This document shows, piece after piece, positions 7,420 to 14,458 of a stretch of DNA of 25,396 bases; the first letter of the stretch is position 1; the number at the start of each line of letters is the position of its first letter. Source of the stretch: CALWRM01 sp050309765 (GTDB lineage Bacteria; Bacillota; Clostridia; Christensenellales; UBA1750). Where the stretch lies: positions 1 through 25,396 of the forward strand of contig JBNRMU010000092.1 in the NCBI GenBank assembly GCA_050309765.1, written 5' to 3'. The notes below the pieces were generated by a model. It was not told the DNA's origin, made no database searches, and saw only the letters and a program-made list of their open reading frames with translations. A program made the translations under genes and the position numbers.

Positions 7420-7821
7420 TTAGGCAGGCATGGGATAAGAGGCCTTATTCAGAGCCTTTTGCAGCGTGTCGACAAGGGAGATTGCCCGCTGCATCTCTTC
7501 CTTGGTCGGTTCCTTGGATACGGCCAGTATGTTTTCGCCCGCGTACACGGTCAAAAGGGAAAGGTCGTTGGTCAGATCCTTTAGCAGGGCGCTTTGTTCC
7601 TTGACCAGCCTGAGCAGCAGGGCGATGTGGTGCGTTTCGGGGATGTTCTGGCCATGGAAGGCCAAAACGCCCTTCAGCATGCGCTCTGCCGCCTGCTGGC
7701 AATGGTAGCATACGAGGGAGCAGAGGGGCTCCTGCACGGCGGAAAGCGTCTGTACGGCGCGCACATCGGCAATGGCTGCCGTAAACCAGCGGATAGCGAG
7801 GGTCAGATCCTGTGGATTCAT
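7420..7821 (-). CDS. HEPN-domain protein at the head of the ATP synthase operon
   Basis: This 133-residue, all-helical protein resembles the HEPN family (PF05168-like). The first helix has AIRWFTAAIADVRAVQ, corresponding to the family's W..A..D pattern. The second has CYHCQQAAERMLKGVLAF, matching the C/F-H-xQQ-A-E-x-L-K signature, followed by the usual PETHHIALLLRLV. HEPN proteins are often RNA-cleaving toxins or accessory RNA-binding domains. I see no R-x4-6-H ribonuclease motif near the last helix (VYAGENILAVSKEPTKEEMQ), so activity is doubtful. No MNT nucleotidyltransferase partner is nearby. It occupies the place where atpI or atpZ often sits and shares the operon promoter. Its function here is unknown. 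Confidence 0.75.
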   Translation of the reverse strand: MNPQDLTLAIRWFTAAIADVRAVQTLSAVQEPLCSLVCYHCQQAAERMLKGVLAFHGQNIPETHHIALLLRLVKEQSALLKDLTNDLSLLTVYAGENILAVSKEPTKEEMQRAISLVDTLQKALNKASYPMPA

Positions 7822-7869
7822 GGGGGAATGTACACTTCCTTTTCTGTCATATTCCCATGGCTTCTTTTC

Positions 7870-7898
7870 AGACTACAACTACAAAAACTAGCTGTCAA
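7870..7898 (-). promoter_or_regulatory. Sigma-A promoter of the HEPN-atp operon
   Basis: TTGACA (7893-7898) is followed after 17 bases by TAGTCT (7870-7875), about 50 bases before the HEPN start codon. It is the only good promoter I see upstream of the ATP synthase genes. The weak -10 would suit a moderately expressed or regulated operon. Confidence 0.7.
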
Positions 7899-7965
7899 CC
7901 CTGTTTTTCTTAAGATACGAAAAAGAAAAACAAACGCGATAAAGATGCAAAATAACGATAACTCC

Positions 7966-8005
7966 AAAAAAAGAAAACCGCCAGCAGCATGAGCGCCGGC
8001 GGCGG
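7966..8005 (-). terminator. Intrinsic terminator of the sigma/anti-sigma operon
   Basis: On the minus strand a 28-base hairpin (CCGCCG...TGGCGG, 11 pairs including G-U, one mismatch, 4-base loop) is followed by TTTTCTTTTTTT. It lies 13 bases after the anti-sigma stop and separates that operon from the HEPN-atp promoter. Confidence 0.8.
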
Positions 8006-8018
8006 AATCGTGTTCAAA

Positions 8019-8573
8019 TCAGGGAAGGACAATGGTCATCTCGCGGCCGTTGAGGGTCACGTTCGCGCAACCGTCGCATACGGCCTCGGCCTTGTCGTAA
8101 ATGGCGGCTACGGCCCAGCGGCCGTCCTCATCCAGATAGCCGTACAGGCCGTTGCTGGCCAGGGCTACGGCGTAATTCTCCACATAAGGCTGTGCCTCAA
8201 CGATGGTGTAGGGAAGAGGCGTGCCATCCTGCGAATAGGAAAGCTGCTCCGTGGCAAGGGCCAGGGGCTTTGGCGCGGTCAGCGCCGCAGGCGATACATC
8301 GACGGAAAAGTCCTGCATCTGCCGCGTGGCCGTGCGGCCCATGAGATTGGGCAACAGCAGCGCGCCGGAAACCAGCATCACCACCAGGCAGGCTGCCGCA
8401 AGACCGAAGGCCCAGGAAGCGGGCCTTGCGCGCTGCGGGCTTTGCTCGATTCGTGCGCGCACATGGGACACCATGCGCTCATCCGCGCACAGCTGTTCCA
8501 ATTTAACCTGCGCGATCTCACGGAAACCGGACAGGGCTTTGTCGATCCGCTCCTGCTCAGAACGATTCGTCAT
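8019..8573 (-). CDS. Candidate membrane anti-sigma factor with an outer WG-repeat-like domain
   Basis: This 184-residue protein has a cytoplasmic N-terminus of about 50 residues, one membrane helix (SWAFGLAAACLVVMLVSGAL, about residues 53-72) and an outer C-terminal part. The outer part ends with a single WG-repeat-like unit (NGLYGYLDEDGRWAVAAIYD, followed by KAEAV). The gene overlaps the end of the ECF sigma gene by 17 bases, the classic arrangement for an anti-sigma factor that holds its sigma at the membrane. I see no zinc-binding HxxxCxxC motif, so it is not a typical ZAS-type anti-sigma factor. The role is inferred from topology and position. WG repeats are thought to bind proteins or wall components; a ligand here is unknown. 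Confidence 0.65.
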   Translation of the reverse strand: MTNRSEQERIDKALSGFREIAQVKLEQLCADERMVSHVRARIEQSPQRARPASWAFGLAAACLVVMLVSGALLLPNLMGRTATRQMQDFSVDVSPAALTAPKPLALATEQLSYSQDGTPLPYTIVEAQPYVENYAVALASNGLYGYLDEDGRWAVAAIYDKAEAVCDGCANVTLNGREMTIVLP

Positions 8574-9081
8574 TCTTGATTTTCCCCCTCAATGCCGTTG
8601 CAAGCCGCGCGCGGGCCCGCATCAATCGGGTGCGCACCGTGACCTCCGGAATGGATAATATGCGCGAAATCTCTGCCGTAGGCAGATCGTTGTAGTAAAA
8701 CAGCAGGACAACATCTTTATAGATGGGCGGAAGCGCTAGCACCGCATCGTATAAAAGCTCGCGGGATTCGCTCTGCATGGCGTGCGCTTCCGGCGTGTCC
8801 ACGGGGCTGGGCGCGTCGTAACCATCGGCCATGGGGGAAACCTTGCGATGCCAGGCGCTTTTTAAATAGTCCTTGCAAAGGTTGATGGTGACGCGAAGTA
8901 TATAGGCCCTTTCGCTCTGCTCGTCCGGCAGCTGCGGCTGCTTTTTGTACAGGCGCAGAAAAACCTCCTGGCAGACATCCTCGGCCTTTTGGCGATCCTT
9001 CAGGTACAGATACGCCTGGCGCACGACCATCGTGCCGTATTGCCGCACCAGAGAATCGATATCGAGCTGCTGCTCCTGCAC
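8557..9081 (-). CDS. RNA polymerase sigma factor, sigma-70 family (ECF type)
   Basis: This 174-residue ECF sigma factor has region 2 in KAEDVCQEVFLRLYKK (about residues 33-48) and ERAYILRVTINLCKDYLKSA. Region 4 has ALPPIYKDVVLLFYYNDLPT followed by the helix-turn-helix AEISRILSIPEVTVRTRLMR. The likely start is GTG at 9081 with AAGGGTGG 7 bases upstream; no in-frame ATG is better placed. The downstream overlapping membrane protein is its probable anti-sigma factor. It is unrelated in close sequence to the ECF sigma factor at 135-596, so the window carries two separate ECF systems. Confidence 0.9.
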   Translation of the reverse strand: MQEQQLDIDSLVRQYGTMVVRQAYLYLKDRQKAEDVCQEVFLRLYKKQPQLPDEQSERAYILRVTINLCKDYLKSAWHRKVSPMADGYDAPSPVDTPEAHAMQSESRELLYDAVLALPPIYKDVVLLFYYNDLPTAEISRILSIPEVTVRTRLMRARARLATALRGKIKNDESF

Positions 9082-9139
9082 GCCGTCACCACCCTTCTAA
9101 CGAGCACAAGCCGTGCTGCGTTTCCACAAATTCACATTT

Positions 9140-9168
9140 TTGATACATTTTTTCAAAAAGTCTGTCAC
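9140..9168 (-). promoter_or_regulatory. Probable sigma-A promoter of the sigma/anti-sigma operon
   Basis: GTGACA (9163-9168), 17 bases, then TATCAA (9140-9145) lies about 60 bases before the sigma start. Closer to the gene, GGAAAC and CGTT are 17 bases apart, which could be a second, ECF-type self-promoter, but it would leave almost no leader. Confidence 0.45.
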
Positions 9169-9175
9169 ATATTTT

Positions 9176-10426
9176 TTATCCGCGTATCTGACCGCTGCCG
9201 CGCACGACGTATTTATAGGTTGTCAGCTCCTCCAAACCCATGGGGCCGCGGGCGTGCAGCTTCTGGTTGGAGATGCCGATTTCCGCGCCGAAGCCGAACT
9301 CGCCGCCGTCGGTAAAGCGGGTGGAGGCGTTGACATAGACCACCGCCGCATCCACGCGGTTCAGAAAGCTTTCCGCCGCCGCATAGTCGTTGGTCAATAT
9401 GGACTCGGAATGGCGCGTGCCGTACTTTGTGATGTGGCTGATGGCCTCATCCAGGCCCGATACAACCTTGACGGCAAGGATCAGATCGTTGTACTCGGTG
9501 GCATAGTCTTCTTCTGTTGCGGCGACGGCATCCGGGAACAGGGCGCGCGTCTCCTCGCAGCCGCGGATCTGAACGCCCTTTTGCGCAAGGGCACGCAGGC
9601 AATCGGGCAAAAACTTTGCCGCGATGCTCCTATCCACCAGCAGGCTTTCAACAGCGTTGCACACAGAGGGTCGCTGCGTCTTGGCATTGATGAGGATCTT
9701 TTGCGCCATTTGATAGTCGCTGCAGGCCTCATGCACATAGATGTGGCAGTTGCCTGTACCGGTTTCGATCACGGGGACCTTGGCGTTTTCCACCACGGAG
9801 CGGATGAGGGATGCCCCGCCGCGGGGGATGAGCACGTCCAGGTATTCGCGCATGCCCATCAGATAGGTGGCCGCCTCGCGGGAGGGATCGCGCACCACGC
9901 CGATCGCGCCCTTAGGCAGGCCCGTCTGTTCCAGAGCGTTCCCCAACACATCGGCGATGGCAAGGATGGAGTTAATTGCGTCCGATCCGCCACGCAGGAT
10001 GCAGGCGTTGCCGGATTTAAGGCACAGCCCGGCGGCGTCCGCCGTAACGTTTGGCCGCGATTCGAAGATGATACCGATCACGCCGAGGGGCACGCTGCGC
10101 TTTTCGATGGAAAGACCGTTAGGACGGGTCCATCCGCCCAGAACCTTGCCCAGAGGATCGGGCAGGGAAGCGACCTGGCGCAGGCCATCGGCCATGGAAC
10201 GGACGCGGTCCCTGGTCAAGGTCAGCCGCTCGATAAAGGCGGCGCTGCGGCCGGCGACCGTTGCGTTCTGTATATCCAGAACATTTTGCCGGAGCAAATG
10301 TTCTGTTTGCTGCTCCAGGGAAGAGGCCATGCGCAGCAGGGCTTCGTTGCGCTGACCTACGGGACTTACGCTTAAAACTGCCGCGGCTTGCTTTGCCTCG
10401 CGGCCCATGGTATCTAATGCCTGCAT
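9176..10426 (-). CDS. proA: Gamma-glutamyl phosphate reductase (glutamate-5-semialdehyde dehydrogenase)
   Basis: This 416-residue cytosolic enzyme reduces gamma-glutamyl phosphate with NADPH to glutamate-5-semialdehyde, the second step of proline synthesis. It has the aldehyde-dehydrogenase fold with VPLGVIGIIFESRPNVTADA, GNACILRGGSDA and the catalytic Cys256 in QRPSVCNAVESLLV. The C-terminal family signature reads ASTRFTDGGEFGFGAEIGIS. Length is typical. The ATG at 10426 has GGGGAGG 5 bases upstream. The usual partner proB (glutamate 5-kinase) is not beside it, so proA has its own promoter here. I see no terminator after it, so some read-through into the sigma operon is possible. Confidence 0.97.
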   Translation of the reverse strand: MQALDTMGREAKQAAAVLSVSPVGQRNEALLRMASSLEQQTEHLLRQNVLDIQNATVAGRSAAFIERLTLTRDRVRSMADGLRQVASLPDPLGKVLGGWTRPNGLSIEKRSVPLGVIGIIFESRPNVTADAAGLCLKSGNACILRGGSDAINSILAIADVLGNALEQTGLPKGAIGVVRDPSREAATYLMGMREYLDVLIPRGGASLIRSVVENAKVPVIETGTGNCHIYVHEACSDYQMAQKILINAKTQRPSVCNAVESLLVDRSIAAKFLPDCLRALAQKGVQIRGCEETRALFPDAVAATEEDYATEYNDLILAVKVVSGLDEAISHITKYGTRHSESILTNDYAAAESFLNRVDAAVVYVNASTRFTDGGEFGFGAEIGISNQKLHARGPMGLEELTTYKYVVRGSGQIRG

Positions 10427-10464
10427 GTGTGCCTCCCCAAATCGATCAATATTTTACTCATTCT

Positions 10465-10493
10465 ATCATAGTATTCGTGCATGGCTTTGTCAA
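10465..10493 (-). promoter_or_regulatory. Sigma-A promoter of proA
   Basis: A perfect TTGACA (10488-10493) and TATGAT (10465-10470) are separated by 17 bases, about 40 bases before the proA start codon. This is one of the strongest promoters in the window. Confidence 0.9.
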
Positions 10494-10512
10494 ATTTACG
10501 GTTGGAATTGCT

Positions 10513-10548
10513 AAAAAAAGGGGGCCGTGACGGATTTTGTCACGGCCC
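10513..10548 (-). terminator. Intrinsic terminator of the ManD-type gene
   Basis: On the minus strand GGGCCGTGAC pairs perfectly with GTCACGGCCC around a 7-base loop (10522-10548). CC and seven T follow. It lies about 36 bases behind the dehydratase stop codon. Confidence 0.95.
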
Positions 10549-10584
10549 ACGATATAGGCTTTCGCTTTGCAGCAGGGTTTTGCT

Positions 10585-11799
10585 TTAGGGGCGCTGGAGC
10601 GTGCCGTCGGGACGGCGGCAGTTGGTCCAGAAGGGAAGCGCCTCGCTGCAGGGGAACTTCTTGGCCAGCTCCTCGTCGATGTCGATGCCAAGGCCGGGCT
10701 TGTCGTTGGCGTATACATAGCCCTTTTTGAGCTCCGGGCAGCCGGGGAACACATCCTGGCTTGCCTGGTTGAAGCCGGACCATTCCTGAATGCCGAAGTT
10801 CCACAGCGCCAGATCCATATGGATGTTGGCCGCGTGGCCGATGGGCGACACGTCGCCGGGGCCGTGCCAGGCGGTGCGCACGGAGAAGGCATCGCAGAAG
10901 TGCGCAAGCTTCATGGCTGGGGTGATACCGCCGATCTGGCTGGTATGTACGCGGATGAAGTCGATGAGCTTTTCCGCGATGAGCGGCGTCCACTCGCGCG
11001 GGTTGTTGAACAGCTCGCCCATGGCAATGGGGGTGCAGGTCTGCTGACGCATGAGGCGGAACCACTCGATCTGCTCGGGAGCGAGGGCATCCTCATAGAA
11101 GAACAGGCGATAGGGCTCCAGCTCCTTGCCAAGGCGCACGGCCTCGATGGGATCTAAGTGTTCGTGCACATCGTGGCACAGCTCCAGCTCGAAGCCGAAG
11201 CGGTTGCGGATGTAGTCGAACAGCTTGACAACGGAAAGCTGATATTTGAGAGGATCGTAATAGGCACCCTCGCAGGCGCCTTCCGGCGGCTGGAGCAGGT
11301 TCTGAATGGCGCCGTGAGCGTTTCCTCCGTAGCCGCCCCACTGCACGCGCACCACCTGTACGCCGTCCTCGATATAGGCCTGCACGCGATCGCCGACCTC
11401 TTCCAGGGTCTTACCGTCGGCATGGCGATACACGCGCACGCCCTCGCGTACCTTGCCGCCGAGCAGCTCATACACGGGCATGTTGGCCATTTTACCCTTG
11501 ATGTCCCATAGGGCCTGGTCCACGCCGGAGATGGCGTTGTTGAGGATGGGACCGTTGCGCCAGTAAGGGCTGACCATGGCCATTTGCCAGATGTCCTCGA
11601 TGCGGGTGGGGTCCTTGCCAACGAGCAGGGGCTTCATATAGGTATCCACCGCATGCGCAACCGTCAAAAAGCGCTGTGTATAGGTGGCGCAGCCAAGGCC
11701 GTACAGGCCGGGCTCGCTGGTATCTACGCGCACAACCACCAGCGGAATGCGCTGGGGAGCCGTGCAGATGGCGCGTACATCTGTGATCTTAAGTGCCAT
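10585..11799 (-). CDS. Sugar acid dehydratase, ManD/RspA family (enolase superfamily)
   Basis: This 404-residue enzyme belongs to the D-mannonate/D-gluconate dehydratase (ManD, also called RspA) branch of the enolase superfamily, which removes water from a sugar acid to give a 2-keto-3-deoxy acid. The Mg2+ ligands are Asp210 (CHDVHEHL), Glu236 (FFYEDALAP) and Glu262 (MGELFNNPREW). His212 and His312 (TAWHGPGD) are the catalytic or binding histidines, at the numbering known for ManD. The end, KPGLGIDIDEELAKKFPC, is also typical. GATGGAGGG precedes the ATG. Exact substrate is uncertain, as family members range from efficient mannonate dehydratases to near-inactive proteins. The nearby arabinofuranosidase operon suggests plant-sugar use. 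Confidence 0.9.
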   Translation of the reverse strand: MALKITDVRAICTAPQRIPLVVVRVDTSEPGLYGLGCATYTQRFLTVAHAVDTYMKPLLVGKDPTRIEDIWQMAMVSPYWRNGPILNNAISGVDQALWDIKGKMANMPVYELLGGKVREGVRVYRHADGKTLEEVGDRVQAYIEDGVQVVRVQWGGYGGNAHGAIQNLLQPPEGACEGAYYDPLKYQLSVVKLFDYIRNRFGFELELCHDVHEHLDPIEAVRLGKELEPYRLFFYEDALAPEQIEWFRLMRQQTCTPIAMGELFNNPREWTPLIAEKLIDFIRVHTSQIGGITPAMKLAHFCDAFSVRTAWHGPGDVSPIGHAANIHMDLALWNFGIQEWSGFNQASQDVFPGCPELKKGYVYANDKPGLGIDIDEELAKKFPCSEALPFWTNCRRPDGTLQRP

Positions 11800-11834
11800 G
11801 TTTATCCCTCCATCATTTTTTGATCGGTAGCGGT

Positions 11835-11857
11835 TTAAAATACGGATCGTATTTTAA
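11835..11857 (-). promoter_or_regulatory. Perfect palindromic operator in the ManD-type gene leader
   Basis: TTAAAATACG, a 3-base centre, and CGTATTTTAA form a perfect 23-base inverted repeat starting about 10 bases downstream of the -10 element. Placement over the start region is that expected for a repressor (LacI or GntR type, which I cannot choose between). It could also form a hairpin in the leader, but it is AT-rich with no U-tract, so a protein site is more likely. Confidence 0.65.
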
Positions 11858-11866
11858 CTGTTATTA

Positions 11867-11895
11867 AGTATACCGGATTCGCTTTGCTTGCACAA
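11867..11895 (-). promoter_or_regulatory. Promoter of the ManD-type gene
   Basis: TATACT (11867-11872) with TTGTGC (11890-11895) 17 bases upstream. The -35 is poor, as is common for regulated catabolic genes. The palindrome lies just downstream. Confidence 0.6.
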
Positions 11896-11965
11896 GCGCT
11901 AAAGCGCAAACTGTTTTGATAGAAAGGTGGACATTTTTCGGATTGTGTGAAAAGAACAAAGGGCA

Positions 11966-11995
11966 TGGACAAGCTTTGCCCGCATTGGTTATAAT
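11966..11995 (+). promoter_or_regulatory. Sigma-A promoter of the small gene at 12030
   Basis: TGGACA (11966-11971), an 18-base spacer and a perfect TATAAT (11990-11995). It lies 35 bases before the start codon and points away from the ManD-type gene. Confidence 0.8.
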
Positions 11996-12029
11996 AGTGG
12001 TCATAAAGAACCGTGGGGAGGTAAGCGGC

Positions 12030-12326
12030 ATGGCAAGGTTCTGGGGCATATTGCGCAAAAAGCAAAAGATACTGCGCGATGTTGTGGTGGAAGTGGACAG
12101 CATGGACCTTTCCGGCGCGCATGAGGCGGTGGACCTGTGCTGCTACAAGCTGGACATTCCCCGCCCGATCTGGCTGAGCAAGCACGAGACGGAGATCGAG
12201 AGCTTCGGCCGCACCAGCTTTTTGCCCGATCACTTTATCGAGAGCGTTCCCTTTGACCGCTTTGAGGTCGAATTCATCCGCGAAAAGGGTAAAAGTCAAG
12301 ACCCGCGCAACGACTTTTCGTTTTAG
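12030..12326 (+). CDS. Small conserved-looking hypothetical protein
   Basis: This 98-residue soluble protein starts MARFWGILRKKQKILRD and contains CCYKLDIPRPIWLSKHETEI and FGRTSFLPDHFIESVPFDRF. The ATG at 12030 is set by GGGGAGGTAAGC and by a promoter ending only 35 bases upstream, which rules out longer starts in the same frame. It has no membrane segment and no motif I can assign. I have the impression of similar short proteins in other Clostridia but cannot name a family. It stands alone, divergent from the ManD-type gene. Confidence 0.75.
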   Translation: MARFWGILRKKQKILRDVVVEVDSMDLSGAHEAVDLCCYKLDIPRPIWLSKHETEIESFGRTSFLPDHFIESVPFDRFEVEFIREKGKSQDPRNDFSF

Positions 12327-12420
12327 CGCCTGAAAAAGCTGTCGCCAGCAAATGCATAAACCATCCTTTTTTATCCCATACTAGCCACGAAAATCCCAAG
12401 TAAAGGAGTTGTGGTTATCT

Positions 12421-12621
12421 ATGGATAGATTGGCACTGATCCTGGTGATCATCGGCGCGCTCAACTGGCTGCTGGTGGGACTGTTCCAGTTCGATTTTGT
12501 CGCCTGGGTGTTCGGCGGACAGGCAGCCTTGCTTGCCCGTATCATTTATTCCATCGTTGGCGTAGCCGGGCTTTGGTCCATCTCGCTTTTGTTCCGCAGC
12601 CGCGAACGCGAAAAGGAATAA
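12421..12621 (+). CDS. DUF378 family small membrane protein
   Basis: This 66-residue protein has two membrane helices (LALILVIIGALNWLLVGLF, then ARIIYSIVGVAGLWSISLLF) and a charged C-terminal tail (RSREREKE). The GALNWLLVGLFQFDFVA pattern is the hallmark of the DUF378 family, of unknown function. AAAGGAG lies 12 bases before the ATG, a long spacing; a TTG four codons upstream is too close to that site. The gene is followed by a bidirectional terminator. Confidence 0.8.
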   Translation: MDRLALILVIIGALNWLLVGLFQFDFVAWVFGGQAALLARIIYSIVGVAGLWSISLLFRSREREKE

Positions 12622-12642
12622 GTCCGCGCGAAGTCATACAAG

Positions 12643-12689
12643 AAAGGCCCTAAAGACAGAAGCTTCCGTCCTTAGGACCTTTTTGTTTT
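12643..12689. terminator. Bidirectional terminator between converging genes
   Basis: Two 20-base arms (12643-12662 and 12663-12682) pair almost throughout. Read on the plus strand, the hairpin is followed by TTTTTGTTTT and has three mismatches. On the minus strand the same positions become G-U pairs, so the stem is complete, but its U-tract (CCTTTCTTG) is weaker. It serves the DUF378 gene and probably the GH51 operon. Confidence 0.8.
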
Positions 12690-12942
12690 ACCATTTTGAG
12701 GGAACATACGGGCAGTTCTGCGAGGCACGGGCCGCCCGCGCCTCCACAAAACAGCCGCACTTTACGCACATGCCCGAAAGCAGGCAGTCGCACTGCTTGC
12801 AGACGAAAAGCCTGCGGGCGTACAATTCATCGCCCGCACGCTGTTCGGCGGGAAGAGCGTCGACGAAGGCCTTTACGCTTTCATACACCTGCTTTTCGTC
12901 GCTTTCCAGCAGCAGACAGCGTTTGCAGAAGCGCTGCGTCAT
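12688..12942 (-). CDS. Small cysteine-rich protein, DUF6171-like
   Basis: This 84-residue protein has paired cysteines that suggest a zinc-binding fold: CKRC near residue 6, then CKQCDCLLSGMCVKCGCF in the middle and NCPYVPSKW at the end. The pattern (C-x2-C, then CxxCxCLxxGxCxxCGCFVExRAA, then CP..W) fits DUF6171 as I remember it. Function is unknown. Its ATG overlaps the stop of the arabinofuranosidase gene by 4 bases (ATGA), so translation is coupled to that enzyme. It is the last gene of the operon. Confidence 0.8.
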   Translation of the reverse strand: MTQRFCKRCLLLESDEKQVYESVKAFVDALPAEQRAGDELYARRLFVCKQCDCLLSGMCVKCGCFVEARAARASQNCPYVPSKW

Positions 12943-14414
12943 TTCTTCAGCGTGATGCGCACGATGCCGCAGGGCGGAAGCGCAAAGGACAGAGCGCTGC
13001 CGCAGAGCTTTACGCCGTCAAAAGCAGAGGGCTGAACGCGCTGCTTTTCCTCAAAGCTGTTAAAGGCGTTAAACTCTGCGCAGAGAAGCTCGGCCTTGCA
13101 ATCGGAAGGAACAAAACCAAGCAGCGTTGCGTCAATCGTTGCGCCTTCGTCCGCCGAGAGGTTGGCAACGGTCAGATGGATGTTGCCATCTTTGTCCATG
13201 GAGGCGGATTCGGAAAGCTGCGGGATGGCGGTATCGCCGGCGCCCGCGCAGCCCGCGTCGATGAAGGAGCCGAGCAGGGTCGCGCCCTGGTGCTCCTTGT
13301 ACAGATCGAACACGTGGTAGGTGGGGGTGAGCAGCATATCCGCGCCGTCTGTGAGGATCACGGACTGCAGCACATTGATCAGCTGGGCGATGTTGGCCAT
13401 GCGCACGCGGTCGGAGTGCTTGTTGAACAGGTTGAGCGTCATGGCGGCCAGGGCGGCGTCGCGCATGGAGTTTTGCTGGTAGAGGAAGCCAGGGTTGGTG
13501 CCGGGCTCCACGTCGTACCAGGCGCCCCACTCATCCACCAGCAGGGCCACGCGCTTTTGCGGGTCGTAGGCATCCATGATGGCGCCGTGACGGGTGAGCA
13601 GCTCCTCCATGTATAGGCCCTTCTTCAGGGTCTTGTACCAGTCCTCCTTGGCAAAGCCGGTGGCAGGGCCCTTGGCGCTCCAGTCGCCGGGTACGGTGTA
13701 ATAGTGCAGGGACAGGCCGTCCATAAAGCGGCCGGCGCGCTCCATCAAAACGCGGGTCCACTCGTAGTCGTCGCCGCTGGGGCCGCAGGCGATACGGAAG
13801 ATCTTGTTGTCGCCGTAATTGCGCAGATAGGTCTGGTAACGGCGGTATTCGTCGGCGTAGTATTCGGGCCGCATGTTGCCGCCGCAGCCCCAGTTTTCGT
13901 TGCCAACGGCAAAATACTTTAGGTGCCAGGGCTCGTCGCGGCCGTTCTGCCTGCGCAGATCGGCCATGGGGGACACGCCGGCAAAGGTCATGTACTCGAC
14001 CCACTCGCTCATCTCCTGCACGGTGCCGCTGCCAAGATTGCCGTTTACGTAGGGCTCGCAGCCGAGCTGCCGGCACAGCTCCATGAACTCATGGGTGCCG
14101 TAGCTGTTGTCCTCCAGCACGCCGCCCCAGTGGGTGTTGATCATCTTTTTGCGGCCTTCCTTGGGGCCGATACCGTCCTTCCAGTGGTATTCGTCGGCAA
14201 AGCAGCCGCCCGGCCAGCGCAAAACAGGGATGCGCAGCTTTTTCAGGGCTTCGACCACATCCGTGCGCATGCCGTTCACATTCGGGATGGGGGAGTTTTC
14301 GCCCACATACAGCCCTTCGTAGATGCAGCGGCCAAGGTGCTCAGAAAAATGGCCGTAGATTTCCGGAGCGATGCGGCTTTTTTTGTCGTTTGCGTTGATG
14401 ATGTAATTTGCCAT
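12939..14414 (-). CDS. Alpha-L-arabinofuranosidase, glycoside hydrolase family 51
   Basis: This 491-residue retaining glycosidase releases terminal alpha-L-arabinofuranose from plant arabinan, arabinoxylan or their oligosaccharides. Family 51 landmarks are LRWPGGCFADEYHWKDGIGP, the acid/base Glu173 in AVGNENWGCGG and the nucleophile Glu295 in LLVDEWGAWYDVEPGT. The TIM barrel is followed by a C-terminal beta-sandwich (from about residue 380). There is no signal peptide, so it acts on imported oligosaccharides in the cytosol. No transporter lies in this window. GGAGG precedes the ATG by 10 bases. The SDR gene lies 44 bases upstream in the same operon. Confidence 0.95.
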   Translation of the reverse strand: MANYIINANDKKSRIAPEIYGHFSEHLGRCIYEGLYVGENSPIPNVNGMRTDVVEALKKLRIPVLRWPGGCFADEYHWKDGIGPKEGRKKMINTHWGGVLEDNSYGTHEFMELCRQLGCEPYVNGNLGSGTVQEMSEWVEYMTFAGVSPMADLRRQNGRDEPWHLKYFAVGNENWGCGGNMRPEYYADEYRRYQTYLRNYGDNKIFRIACGPSGDDYEWTRVLMERAGRFMDGLSLHYYTVPGDWSAKGPATGFAKEDWYKTLKKGLYMEELLTRHGAIMDAYDPQKRVALLVDEWGAWYDVEPGTNPGFLYQQNSMRDAALAAMTLNLFNKHSDRVRMANIAQLINVLQSVILTDGADMLLTPTYHVFDLYKEHQGATLLGSFIDAGCAGAGDTAIPQLSESASMDKDGNIHLTVANLSADEGATIDATLLGFVPSDCKAELLCAEFNAFNSFEEKQRVQPSAFDGVKLCGSALSFALPPCGIVRITLKK

Positions 14415-14428
14415 GTGCGTAAAACCTC

Positions 14429-14440
14429 CGTATCGTATTT
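14429..14440 (-). promoter_or_regulatory. Half-site resembling the ManD operator, before the GH51 gene
   Basis: AAATACGATACG on the minus strand matches 11 of 12 bases of the corresponding segment of the palindrome at 11835-11857. It directly abuts the GGAGG of the GH51 gene. The second half-site is poor. It may be a weak operator or chance. Confidence 0.25.
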
Positions 14441-14458
14441 ACATTTTCATTTGTTTTT

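Noticed and set aside
6398..7423. A 341-codon plus-strand frame opposite atpE and atpB
   Set aside because: It has a strongly biased His/Gln/Glu composition typical of the reverse of membrane-protein coding sequence, and both genes opposite are certain.
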